A stretch of 9,835 nucleotides of DNA from an uncultured Nitrospina sp. (GTDB taxonomy: Bacteria; Nitrospinota; Nitrospinia; Nitrospinales; VA-1): NCBI GenBank assembly GCA_913044145.1, contig CAJWOD010000037.1:1-9835 (forward strand), in the 5' to 3' direction. Under the pieces are notes generated by a model. It had not been told where the DNA came from and made no database searches. It was given only the letters and a program-made list of their open reading frames with translations. Below are positions 1-6,027 of this stretch, in pieces. The stretch's first letter is position 1, and every line of letters begins with the position of its first letter. The translations under genes and the position numbers were made by a program.

Positions 1-253
1 TCGAACCGAATTCCTGAATGGTGCTTTCACCTAATCCAATGGTTTTAAGACCATCCCGAATCACTTCTATATCAGGCGGATTTTTGAACTGTAATTGAAC
101 CAGGGTCCCTCCGGCAAAATCGATTCCGTATTTGAGTCCACCAGAGAAAACTATAGAACCTGAACCGATTAAAATTGCAATGCCGGAAATGATCATTGCC
201 GTCTTGATCTGTCCCATAAAATTAAAGTGTGTTTCGTCTTTAAATAACTGCAT
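1..253 (-). CDS. secF: Protein translocase subunit SecF, N-terminal part (cut by window edge)
   Basis: SecF forms, with SecD, the membrane complex that uses the proton-motive force to help pull proteins through SecYEG to the outside of the inner membrane. Only the first 84 codons lie in the window and the frame is open to the left edge. An N-terminal stretch with Phe-Asn-Phe-Met is followed by the first membrane helix (about residues 17-36), then the family signature GIDFAGGTLVQLQF at about 43-56, then the start of the first periplasmic domain. The ATG lies only 2 bases after the secD stop codon and has no clear Shine-Dalgarno sequence, so translation is probably coupled to secD. The identification rests on the signature and on position after secD. 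Confidence 0.93.
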   Translation of the reverse strand, partial: MQLFKDETHFNFMGQIKTAMIISGIAILIGSGSIVFSGGLKYGIDFAGGTLVQLQFKNPPDIEVIRDGLKTIGLGESTIQEFGS

Positions 254-255
254 AA

Positions 256-1809
256 TTAAATACTCAATTGATCTAGTTTTTTCTGACTCATTGTGCAATC
301 AAAAAAAGTTCTGCTTACAAATACAGCCGTAAACATACTCGCTGCTATACCAATGCAAAGAGTAATTGCGAATCCTTTGATTGGTCCTGTCCCAAACTGA
401 AATAATACAACCGCAGCAATAAAGGTCGTGATATTTGCATCTACAATAGTACGAAACGCTTTAGCAAAACCTGCTTCAATTGCGGCTCTCACCGTTTTTC
501 CGAGTTTTATTTCCTCGCGAATTCTTTCAAAAACTAAAACGTTGGCATCGATCGCCATACCCACCGTAAGGATAATCCCGGCAATGCCCGGTAAGGTCAA
601 TGCCGCGCCAAAATAAGCCAGCGCTCCCGTAAGAAGAACAATATTTAAAGACAAAGCTGTAACTGCTATGGCACCTGAAAGCTTGTAGTAAAACAGAATA
701 AAAATAACGACTAAAGCACCACCAAAAATGATCGAGTTAATGCCCTTATTAATAGAGTCCTGCCCCAGAGAGGGACCGACGGTTCTATTTTCTAAAATTA
801 CAACAGGGGCAGGTAATGCACCTGCACGTAATATGATTGCCAGGTCACGTGCATCTTCTGAAGTAAACTGTCCGGTTATCTGAGCACGACCTCCTGGAAT
901 TGCGTCCTGTATTACGGGTGCTGAATAAACATTGTCATCAAGTACAATGGCTAAACGTTTTCTAATATTTTCTCTAGTAACCTCATGAAAAATCATTGCC
1001 CCAACACTGTTAAAATTTAATGCAACATAGGGTTCGTTGAAATCCCCATCAAACCTGACTTCCGCGCCTGTCAAGGTTTCTCCTGTCAAAACAGTTCGTT
1101 GTTTCAACAGATAAGGTTCTTTTGTAACCTCTCCTGTCTCCTTATTCTCTTTTCGCTGGTATAAAACCTCTGATCCTTCTGGAGCACTTCCAGACAATGC
1201 CTCTTGCAAGCTGTTTTCTTCATCGACTAATTTGAATTCTAGCCTTGCAGTTTTTCCGATAAGATTAATGGCACGTTCGGGGTCTTTTACCCCAGGTAAC
1301 TGTACCAAAATGCGTCGTTCTCCTTGGACTTGAATGGTTGGTTCTGATACACCAAACTGGTCCACCCTATTGCGGATTGTTTCTAGGCCTTGACTCACCG
1401 CATTTTGTTGGATCTGTTTTACTTGATCTTGACCCAATTCATAAACTAACCCTAGGCCATCGGAATCTTCGCTCACCATTTTAAAAAAGACATAATCATT
1501 CATTATCTTTTTAACTGGCGGAAGATCCAATGCATCTACCATACGGATATTGATCTGTAGATTTTTAAAAATGGCTTTGATTCGATCAATTTCTAAATCT
1601 TCTTCACCAATATCACGCTTAATATCATCGGCAAAACGCTCCAAGCTAGCTTCGACTGCCTTTTCAACCTTAACTTCGAGAACAAGATGCATCCCTCCCT
1701 GCAAATCCAATCCCAAAGAAATTTTTTCCTTGAGTGGATAAGCCAAAGCAACTGCCCCAAAAATACAAATGAGGATTAAAAGGATTCGCCATTTAAGGTT
1801 TTTGTACAT
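256..1809 (-). CDS. secD: Protein translocase subunit SecD
   Basis: Inner-membrane RND-like subunit that works with SecF and YajC in proton-driven protein export. The protein has 517 residues, shorter than the roughly 615 of E. coli SecD but usual for many bacteria. Membrane helix 1 spans about residues 8-25, followed by the signature LGLDLQGGMHLVLEV at 32-46. The large periplasmic P1 domain includes a conserved block with GLETIRNRVDQFGVSEP and a second around RAGALPAPV. Five more helices lie at about 358-375, 380-400, 406-424, 453-473 and 480-500. The RND motif GMAIDANVLVFERIREE at 417-433 contains the Asp expected to take part in proton movement. A purine-rich AGAAGAAAG precedes the ATG, 12 bases after yajC ends. 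No anomalies are visible. Confidence 0.97.
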   Translation of the reverse strand: MYKNLKWRILLILICIFGAVALAYPLKEKISLGLDLQGGMHLVLEVKVEKAVEASLERFADDIKRDIGEEDLEIDRIKAIFKNLQINIRMVDALDLPPVKKIMNDYVFFKMVSEDSDGLGLVYELGQDQVKQIQQNAVSQGLETIRNRVDQFGVSEPTIQVQGERRILVQLPGVKDPERAINLIGKTARLEFKLVDEENSLQEALSGSAPEGSEVLYQRKENKETGEVTKEPYLLKQRTVLTGETLTGAEVRFDGDFNEPYVALNFNSVGAMIFHEVTRENIRKRLAIVLDDNVYSAPVIQDAIPGGRAQITGQFTSEDARDLAIILRAGALPAPVVILENRTVGPSLGQDSINKGINSIIFGGALVVIFILFYYKLSGAIAVTALSLNIVLLTGALAYFGAALTLPGIAGIILTVGMAIDANVLVFERIREEIKLGKTVRAAIEAGFAKAFRTIVDANITTFIAAVVLFQFGTGPIKGFAITLCIGIAASMFTAVFVSRTFFDCTMSQKKLDQLSI

Positions 1810-1821
1810 GTTTTCTTTCTT

Positions 1822-2136
1822 CTATTGTTTTTTATTGGCTATGGAAGACCGATTGATCTTTATCCGAACATTATCGGCAATCTGCAACATCACCGTATCA
1901 TCTTTTAATTTCTTAATAGTTCCATGAATACCACTCAGCGTGATCACATTATCGCCCTCATTCAAATCATCCAACATTTTTCTGGCCTCCTGCTGTTTTT
2001 TTTGCTGCGGACGAATCAGAATGAAATAGAAGATCAAAAACATCATAATCATCGGTGGTAACAAAGCCAATAAACTGCCACCTCCGGGATCGGCTCCTTC
2101 AGGAGGAGGAGCCATTGCAAAAGCTAGTTCAAGCAT
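1822..2136 (-). CDS. yajC: Preprotein translocase accessory subunit YajC
   Basis: Small single-pass inner-membrane protein that associates with SecDF and the SecYEG holotranslocon. It has 104 residues: a short Pro/Gly-rich N-terminus (APPPEG at 9-14), a membrane helix at about 22-42, the family hallmark IRPQQKKQQE just inside the membrane, and a compact cytoplasmic domain with GDNVITLSGIHGTI and IADNVRIKINRSSI. The start is supported by a GAGGT ribosome binding site (2144-2148), 7 bases before the ATG. It is the first gene of the yajC-secD-secF operon. A promoter and a small leader ORF lie upstream, and the mRNA leader should be about 90 nt long. Confidence 0.96.
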   Translation of the reverse strand: MLELAFAMAPPPEGADPGGGSLLALLPPMIMMFLIFYFILIRPQQKKQQEARKMLDDLNEGDNVITLSGIHGTIKKLKDDTVMLQIADNVRIKINRSSIANKKQ

Positions 2137-2171
2137 AATGATTACCTCTATTTAGCACGTTTACATCCTTC

Positions 2172-2198
2172 CTACTTTTCTTTAAAAAGGAAAACCAT
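2172..2198 (-). CDS. Possible 8-codon leader ORF upstream of yajC
   Basis: Between the predicted promoter and yajC is ATG followed by seven sense codons and TAG, giving MVFLFKEK. It is preceded by GGGGAGG (2205-2211) at a spacing of 6 bases. This is the strongest Shine-Dalgarno match I noticed in the window, and stronger than yajC's own. The ORF ends 35 bases before the yajC ATG and is in a different frame. A start-stop pair ATGTAA (2161-2166) follows it. The sequence shows a well-formed initiation site; that it is translated, and that translation affects yajC, is inference. It is too short for chance to be excluded. Confidence 0.3.
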   Translation of the reverse strand: MVFLFKEK

Positions 2199-2232
2199 AA
2201 AAAGCCTCCCCTATTTTAATTCAAAGGTTTAG

Positions 2233-2261
2233 CTTCTATCAAATCCGACTCCATTTGTCAA
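2233..2261 (-). promoter_or_regulatory. Sigma70-type promoter for yajC-secD-secF
   Basis: On the minus strand a perfect -35 TTGACA (2256-2261) is separated by 17 bases from the -10 TAGAAG (2233-2238). The -10 matches 4 of 6 consensus positions and is preceded by an extended -10 TG. Transcription should start near 2226, giving a leader of about 90 nt before yajC. It is the best promoter match found in the window and shows that the export operon need not be read from the gene upstream. Confidence 0.65.
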
Positions 2262-2347
2262 ACTTCCTAGCGTAAGGGAAGGAAATTAGAAATTTATTAT
2301 CTAAATTGGCTCATTCTTAACTAATAAACATCAAAGCTATATTATCG

Positions 2348-2382
2348 AAATAAAAGGAATAAAGGGAATTGTGGCCCCTCTA
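2348..2382 (-). terminator. Weak intrinsic terminator overlapping the stop codon of the secreted-protein gene
   Basis: Minus-strand RNA from 2382 to 2360 can form an 8-bp stem: 2375-2382 pairs with 2360-2367, six Watson-Crick and two G-U pairs, with a 7-nt loop. It is followed by the T-rich tail TTCCTTTTATTT. The TAG stop codon (2380-2382) is itself part of the stem. The interrupted T tract and wobble pairs make this a weak terminator, so read-through toward yajC is possible. Confidence 0.4.
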
Positions 2383-2931
2383 GTAAAACTTGTTTTGAAC
2401 ATTTGCCTCGTTTGTGAGTTCATAATAGAGAGAATGGAACTCTTCCGTTGTCAATTTAGGATCTCGCAACCGTGTTAAATCATCTTGAGTAATGGATATT
2501 TGTGACAGCTCATCCCAAGCTGATGTGGCTATAGCGACATAATTCGGCGGATTGAGCGGACGGAGCACCAGAAGGTCAATCCGATCATTATATTTGAGAG
2601 CAAAATCAATAACAAAACGAGCGTCTTCCGCACTGATTGCACTGCCTATTGCAATATTTGTAGGCGGATGACCACCTTTAGGACGCCAATATTGGACCGT
2701 GTGCCCCAAAACCTTAAGGGATTTGGATTTTAAAAATTTCTTTATCTGTCTTTTATGTTTTTTATGTTTGTTTGCAAGCCAGATTTCTATGGTACAAATC
2801 GTTGTTTTAGAAATATCACAGGGAGGTTTGTATTCAGGCCCTGGAAATAAAAATTTTTTAGGCACCGCCATAGCCACACCATTTAGCAAAAAAACCACCA
2901 GCAAAGTACAAATTAAAATAAAACTTTTCAT
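2380..2931 (-). CDS. Secreted protein of unknown function, 183 aa
   Basis: I do not recognise this as a named family. The N-terminus is a classical signal peptide: Lys2, a hydrophobic core at about 4-16, and AMA at 20-22, predicting cleavage before Val23. The mature part starts Pro-rich with two cysteines (38 and 46) close enough for a disulphide, then a basic stretch (KHKKHKRQIKKFLKSKS, about 55-71). A block with TNIAIGSAISAEDARFVIDFAL follows, then the conserved-looking LNPPNYVAIATSAWDE. The TN-x(4)-GS-x(4)-EDAR-then-helix pattern loosely resembles LytR C-terminal or SPOR-like periplasmic domains, but this is a weak impression. A GGAG sits 11 bases before the ATG. It lies between the NERD gene and yajC on the same strand; a periplasmic or cell-surface location is likely. 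Confidence 0.8.
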   Translation of the reverse strand: MKSFILICTLLVVFLLNGVAMAVPKKFLFPGPEYKPPCDISKTTICTIEIWLANKHKKHKRQIKKFLKSKSLKVLGHTVQYWRPKGGHPPTNIAIGSAISAEDARFVIDFALKYNDRIDLLVLRPLNPPNYVAIATSAWDELSQISITQDDLTRLRDPKLTTEEFHSLYYELTNEANVQNKFY

Positions 2932-3062
2932 CTTTTTACTTTCTCCAAAATTTTAATTCTTATGAAAGAAAAATATTGTAATGCATTTGCTAAATGGAAT
3001 GGAAGAAAACCCTGAAAATATCACCTTTATCGAATTACTTTATCGGTAATTAGTTCGACTCC

Positions 3063-3635
3063 TTACCTTAGACTGGTTTTTTGTAAAGTTTTCAATATTC
3101 CATCTCGTTTGTCCATCGACAAATGGAATGTTTTATTTTGAGTAATAAAATTTTCAAGTTCTCCTAATCGAATTACATTTCTACCAAAGTCTCCTTTCAA
3201 ATTACCCCTTGGAAAAACGACTATTGAAACAAATGGGACAGGCCCAATTAATTTTTCTAATGCATTTACGTGTTTGCGATTTTCCCAAAGAGGATTAGGA
3301 ATAAAATCCCTATTCCCTCCAGACTCCACTTCCCATTCCGGATCCCCTTTTCCGCCAAATATTTTACCAGTGGTCTGTTTAACGGTAATCACAAAAACTC
3401 CGTATGGGGAAACCACAATATTTTCTATATCAAACATACCTCGATCCCCCGATACCATCACATTTGTTACCACCTCATAATCGGATTCCAATTGATTCAA
3501 AACATTCTTTGTCGCCTGTGGGTCAGCATTTATGCGATTATTGCTTTGTCGAATGAACATCACGATCAATGTTATAAAAACTATGAGTGATGCAAAAATT
3601 TTTATCCCGTATGCAGCAAGATAATTTTCGACCAT
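3063..3635 (-). CDS. Membrane-anchored NERD-domain (nuclease-related) protein, probably catalytically impaired
   Basis: NERD domains belong to the PD-(D/E)xK nuclease-like group; their cellular role is poorly known. From the ATG at 3635 the protein has 190 residues. One membrane helix (about 11-29) is followed by a charged tail (RQSNNR) and a soluble NERD domain at about 38-165. Key matches are FDIENIVVSPYGVFVI (68-83) and the block around FIPNPLWEN (111-119). The family's E-x-K is T-V-K here (84-86) and the N-terminal Gly-Glu is not seen; Asp69 and Lys86 remain. A longer reading frame starts with TTG at 3677 and would overlap the flavoprotein gene by 26 bases. I prefer the ATG, 16 bases after that gene's stop, although it has no clear Shine-Dalgarno sequence. 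It is probably the last gene of the flavoprotein operon. Confidence 0.72.
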   Translation of the reverse strand: MVENYLAAYGIKIFASLIVFITLIVMFIRQSNNRINADPQATKNVLNQLESDYEVVTNVMVSGDRGMFDIENIVVSPYGVFVITVKQTTGKIFGGKGDPEWEVESGGNRDFIPNPLWENRKHVNALEKLIGPVPFVSIVVFPRGNLKGDFGRNVIRLGELENFITQNKTFHLSMDKRDGILKTLQKTSLR

Positions 3636-3651
3636 ATTAAATAATTTTTTA

Positions 3652-5310
3652 TCACGCGAAAGGATCAGGCGGTTCAAATCCTTTAGATTTATTAGAAGTA
3701 GATGAGTCTAATTTTTCAGTTTTTACTTCAGCCTTGCCAAACTCCAGTTTCATTTTAGATGCAACAGGAAAAAGAATAGGAGAGCATTGCTTATTCGATT
3801 GAGTTTTTCTGAACTGGTTCAAACTTGTCATTGTTAAAGGACCTCGTTCTGGTAGATCGTCCTTTACCGATTCTCCCGCTCTGCGACCAAAGACCAGAAT
3901 ATCCATTAGCGAATTCCCCATAAGACGATTTTTTCCATGCAACCCGCCTGTCACCTCACCGCAAGCCCATAATCCGTTTACTTCTGTTCTGCAATTGGCA
4001 TCCACAGAAATCCCGCCATTCTGGTAATGTAGGGTTGGGTATATCAAAATTGGTGTTTGTGACGGATTAATTTGATAGCGTTCATAACGATGAATCAGAC
4101 CGGGAAAATGTTTCGCCAAAGTTCCTTCTCCATTCTTTAAATCAACCATGGGGGTATCCAGCCAAACCCCTATCTTTCCGTTTGGCGTGGTTATTCCGCG
4201 GCCTTCGCGCGTTTCTTTAATAATTGCTCCTGCCAAAATATCGCGATAGGCCATCTCATTTATGAAATGATCCCCTTCGGCATTCACCACTTGCGCGCCA
4301 ATAGATCGAATCGCTTCTGTCACCAATTGTCCCGCTAAGGCCTCTGGATAACAGGCACCCGAGGGATGGTACTGATAGCTATCTAAAAATAGAAGACGGC
4401 AACCTTGTCGATAAGCAAGTACTAATCCGTCACCGGTTGCTCCAACATGATTACTGGTAGGAAAATCCTGCAATCGTAACTGTCCGCTACCCCCTGTAGC
4501 AAGAATCACAGCCCGCGCTGAAACGTTGACAAAGGATTCCTTCTGTCGATCATATAAAACGGCACCGGTGACCGTTGAGTTTCCATCATCTAAAAGCTCA
4601 ACAGCGGCATGACCTTCCAGAGTATTTACAGAGCTCAATCTCACTGCATCTTTCAACACACGCATGATTTCCAATCCCGTATAGTCACGGCAGGCCAGTA
4701 CACGTGGAACGGAAGTTCCACCTCCTCTCCTTAGAAGAAAAGTGCCATCTGAATTTCTGTCAAACAAACAACCATGCTGACTGAGCCACTGAATGGTCTC
4801 GGGTCCGCTTTCGCAGAGAATGCGTAAAAGTTCAGTTTTATTCTCTCCATGCCCTCCAACAAGAGCATCGGCAAAATGTTTTCTAGGGGAATCATTTTCA
4901 GCTATTGCGGCCTGGATACCCCCCTCTGCCATTATGGTATTAGAATCGCCCAGGCGCAATTTCGTGGCCAAATGGGTTTTTAGTCCCGACCCTTCTAGGG
5001 CCAGTGCTGCTGAGGCACCTGCGCCACCCCCGCCTAAAATCAGCACATCGGTTTCTATATCGGGTTTTGTTGAGTACGAAATAGGCAACGGACTATCCGC
5101 CTCTAATAAATCTGCAAGTTCCAAAGGAAACTTGTTATCACCTGCATTTGGACCAATTACTAACGTTCGTTCTTTCCCTGAGTAATCGGGGTGAAAATTT
5201 TTTAAAATGCTTTCTGATTCATTGGTATTTGGAAAAGGGGCAGGTTGTTGGAGACGAGTTGAACGAGACCGTTCCACTTTTTCAAGAGATTCTTTTGCCC
5301 ACTCCATCAT
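3652..5310 (-). CDS. FAD-binding dicarboxylate oxidoreductase, SdhA/FrdA/L-aspartate oxidase superfamily
   Basis: A 552-residue flavoprotein, probably reducing fumarate or oxidising succinate or a similar dicarboxylate with the iron-sulphur partner upstream. An N-terminal extension of about 85 residues precedes the FAD Rossmann motif (GGGGAGASAA, 93-102). SNTIMAEGGI at 123-132 places Asn124 where SdhA/FrdA have the His covalently bound to FAD, so FAD is probably non-covalent. Active-site counterparts are HPSG (315-318), Arg356 in YRDIL (likely proton-shuttle Arg), His428 in HYQNGG, and Arg462 in NRLMGNSL. After the final FAD motif (DILVFGRRAGE, 470-480) only about 70 low-complexity residues remain, so most of the usual C-terminal helical domain is absent. 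The start codon overlaps the partner's stop (ATGA). No sdhC/D-like anchor is nearby. The substrate is not provable from sequence. Confidence 0.87.
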   Translation of the reverse strand: MMEWAKESLEKVERSRSTRLQQPAPFPNTNESESILKNFHPDYSGKERTLVIGPNAGDNKFPLELADLLEADSPLPISYSTKPDIETDVLILGGGGAGASAALALEGSGLKTHLATKLRLGDSNTIMAEGGIQAAIAENDSPRKHFADALVGGHGENKTELLRILCESGPETIQWLSQHGCLFDRNSDGTFLLRRGGGTSVPRVLACRDYTGLEIMRVLKDAVRLSSVNTLEGHAAVELLDDGNSTVTGAVLYDRQKESFVNVSARAVILATGGSGQLRLQDFPTSNHVGATGDGLVLAYRQGCRLLFLDSYQYHPSGACYPEALAGQLVTEAIRSIGAQVVNAEGDHFINEMAYRDILAGAIIKETREGRGITTPNGKIGVWLDTPMVDLKNGEGTLAKHFPGLIHRYERYQINPSQTPILIYPTLHYQNGGISVDANCRTEVNGLWACGEVTGGLHGKNRLMGNSLMDILVFGRRAGESVKDDLPERGPLTMTSLNQFRKTQSNKQCSPILFPVASKMKLEFGKAEVKTEKLDSSTSNKSKGFEPPDPFA

Positions 5311-5963
5311 TCTGGGAGGCCCCCACTTTCCCGAAAATTTTTTGCTCTTTGTATTCTCTCCTGTTTTCCTTCAACCAATAAATACTGCCATTCTTTTTCA
5401 ACTCGTTCAGAATTTTTAACGTCTATTTTTAGCTCAGCCTGGCTCTTTCCTAAGGAGCGACGAATCCAAAGCCCCATACTGTGCGGTTTAACTTTATCTT
5501 CACATACAAACCGACAAAGCCCGCAATGAATGCAGGTAGTAAAATCTTCTGTAACCTTATCAAAACACCCTTCCTGCATACGCATTACCGAATCCATCAC
5601 AGGAATCGACATTGGGCAAGCAGTCGTACAACTACCGCATTTCGTACATCGGTTGACAGTAGGAAAAATCGATTGCAATGTTAAACCATTTGCATTAGCA
5701 ACTGGTTCGACAGGTTTATCTGGTTCTACCGGGCAAGGAAATATCTCCATACCCTCTTCTACGGGCTTCATACAAGCGAGTTCTGTTCCTCCTGGTCTTC
5801 CATCGGCATAGCGAAGGGTAACTGTACACGCTCCACATACGCCTCCCGCACAACCCGTCTGAACCGATTCTGCCATTCCCGCAGCCCAAAGTGCATGAAC
5901 AATTGTTTCACCCGGATACGCTGAAATGGGATTTCCTGAGATTTTAATTTCAATTTTTTTCAT
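5307..5963 (-). CDS. Iron-sulphur subunit of the oxidoreductase: one [2Fe-2S] and two [4Fe-4S] motifs
   Basis: A 218-residue electron-transfer protein, partner of the flavoprotein that overlaps its stop codon by 4 bases. The N-terminal plant-ferredoxin-like domain binds [2Fe-2S] through Cys38, Cys43, Cys46 (GCAGGVCGACTV) and Cys64. A ferredoxin domain follows with CTKCGSCTTACP (Cys106, 109, 112, 116) and CIHCGLCRFVC (Cys144, 147, 150, 154). Both have [4Fe-4S] spacing; the second differs from the [3Fe-4S] arrangement of classical SdhB. The C-terminal 60 residues are charged and helical-looking. No membrane helix or signal peptide is seen, so it is cytoplasmic. The ATG lacks a Shine-Dalgarno sequence, and the promoter upstream predicts a transcript starting at about the ATG. 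SdhB/FrdB-like is the nearest description; the electron donor or acceptor is unknown. Confidence 0.88.
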   Translation of the reverse strand: MKKIEIKISGNPISAYPGETIVHALWAAGMAESVQTGCAGGVCGACTVTLRYADGRPGGTELACMKPVEEGMEIFPCPVEPDKPVEPVANANGLTLQSIFPTVNRCTKCGSCTTACPMSIPVMDSVMRMQEGCFDKVTEDFTTCIHCGLCRFVCEDKVKPHSMGLWIRRSLGKSQAELKIDVKNSERVEKEWQYLLVEGKQERIQRAKNFRESGGLPE

Positions 5964-5969
5964 TGACTT

Positions 5970-5998
5970 AGTATGTTAAATTAAGCGTTAGTTGGCAA
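5970..5998 (-). promoter_or_regulatory. Promoter of the iron-sulphur/flavoprotein operon, predicted leaderless start
   Basis: On the minus strand the -35 TTGCCA (5993-5998, 5 of 6 consensus bases) is followed after exactly 17 bases by the -10 CATACT (5970-5975, 4 of 6). Transcription 7 bases downstream would begin at 5963, the A of the gene's ATG. It lies in the 64-bp space shared with divergent yebC. For yebC the only candidate -10 I see is TATAAA (6007-6012), with no matching -35. Confidence 0.5.
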
Positions 5999-6027
5999 CC
6001 TAAACGTATAAAAGGATCTTAAGAAAC

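Noticed and set aside
2975..3004. Promoter for the secreted-protein gene with -10 TACAAT
   Set aside because: The -10 (2975-2980, minus strand) is good, but no -35 resembling TTGACA is found at 16-18 bases. It is not strong enough to annotate.
3031..3057. Terminator after the NERD gene
   Set aside because: The only stem (AATTAC/GTAATT) is weak and is not followed by a T tract in the minus-strand direction.
3270..3590. Plus-strand open frame of 106 codons opposite the NERD gene
   Set aside because: It is antisense to an ORF with clear family motifs and has no supporting features of its own.
3636..3677. Upstream TTG start for the NERD protein (204 aa)
   Set aside because: It overlaps the flavoprotein gene by 26 bases, has poor Shine-Dalgarno spacing, and adds only a charged segment before the membrane helix. 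The ATG at 3635 is preferred.
4793..5185. Long plus-strand open frame (130 codons) opposite the flavoprotein gene
   Set aside because: It lies wholly antisense to strongly conserved FAD-binding coding sequence and its translation shows no recognisable motif. It is a shadow of the real gene.
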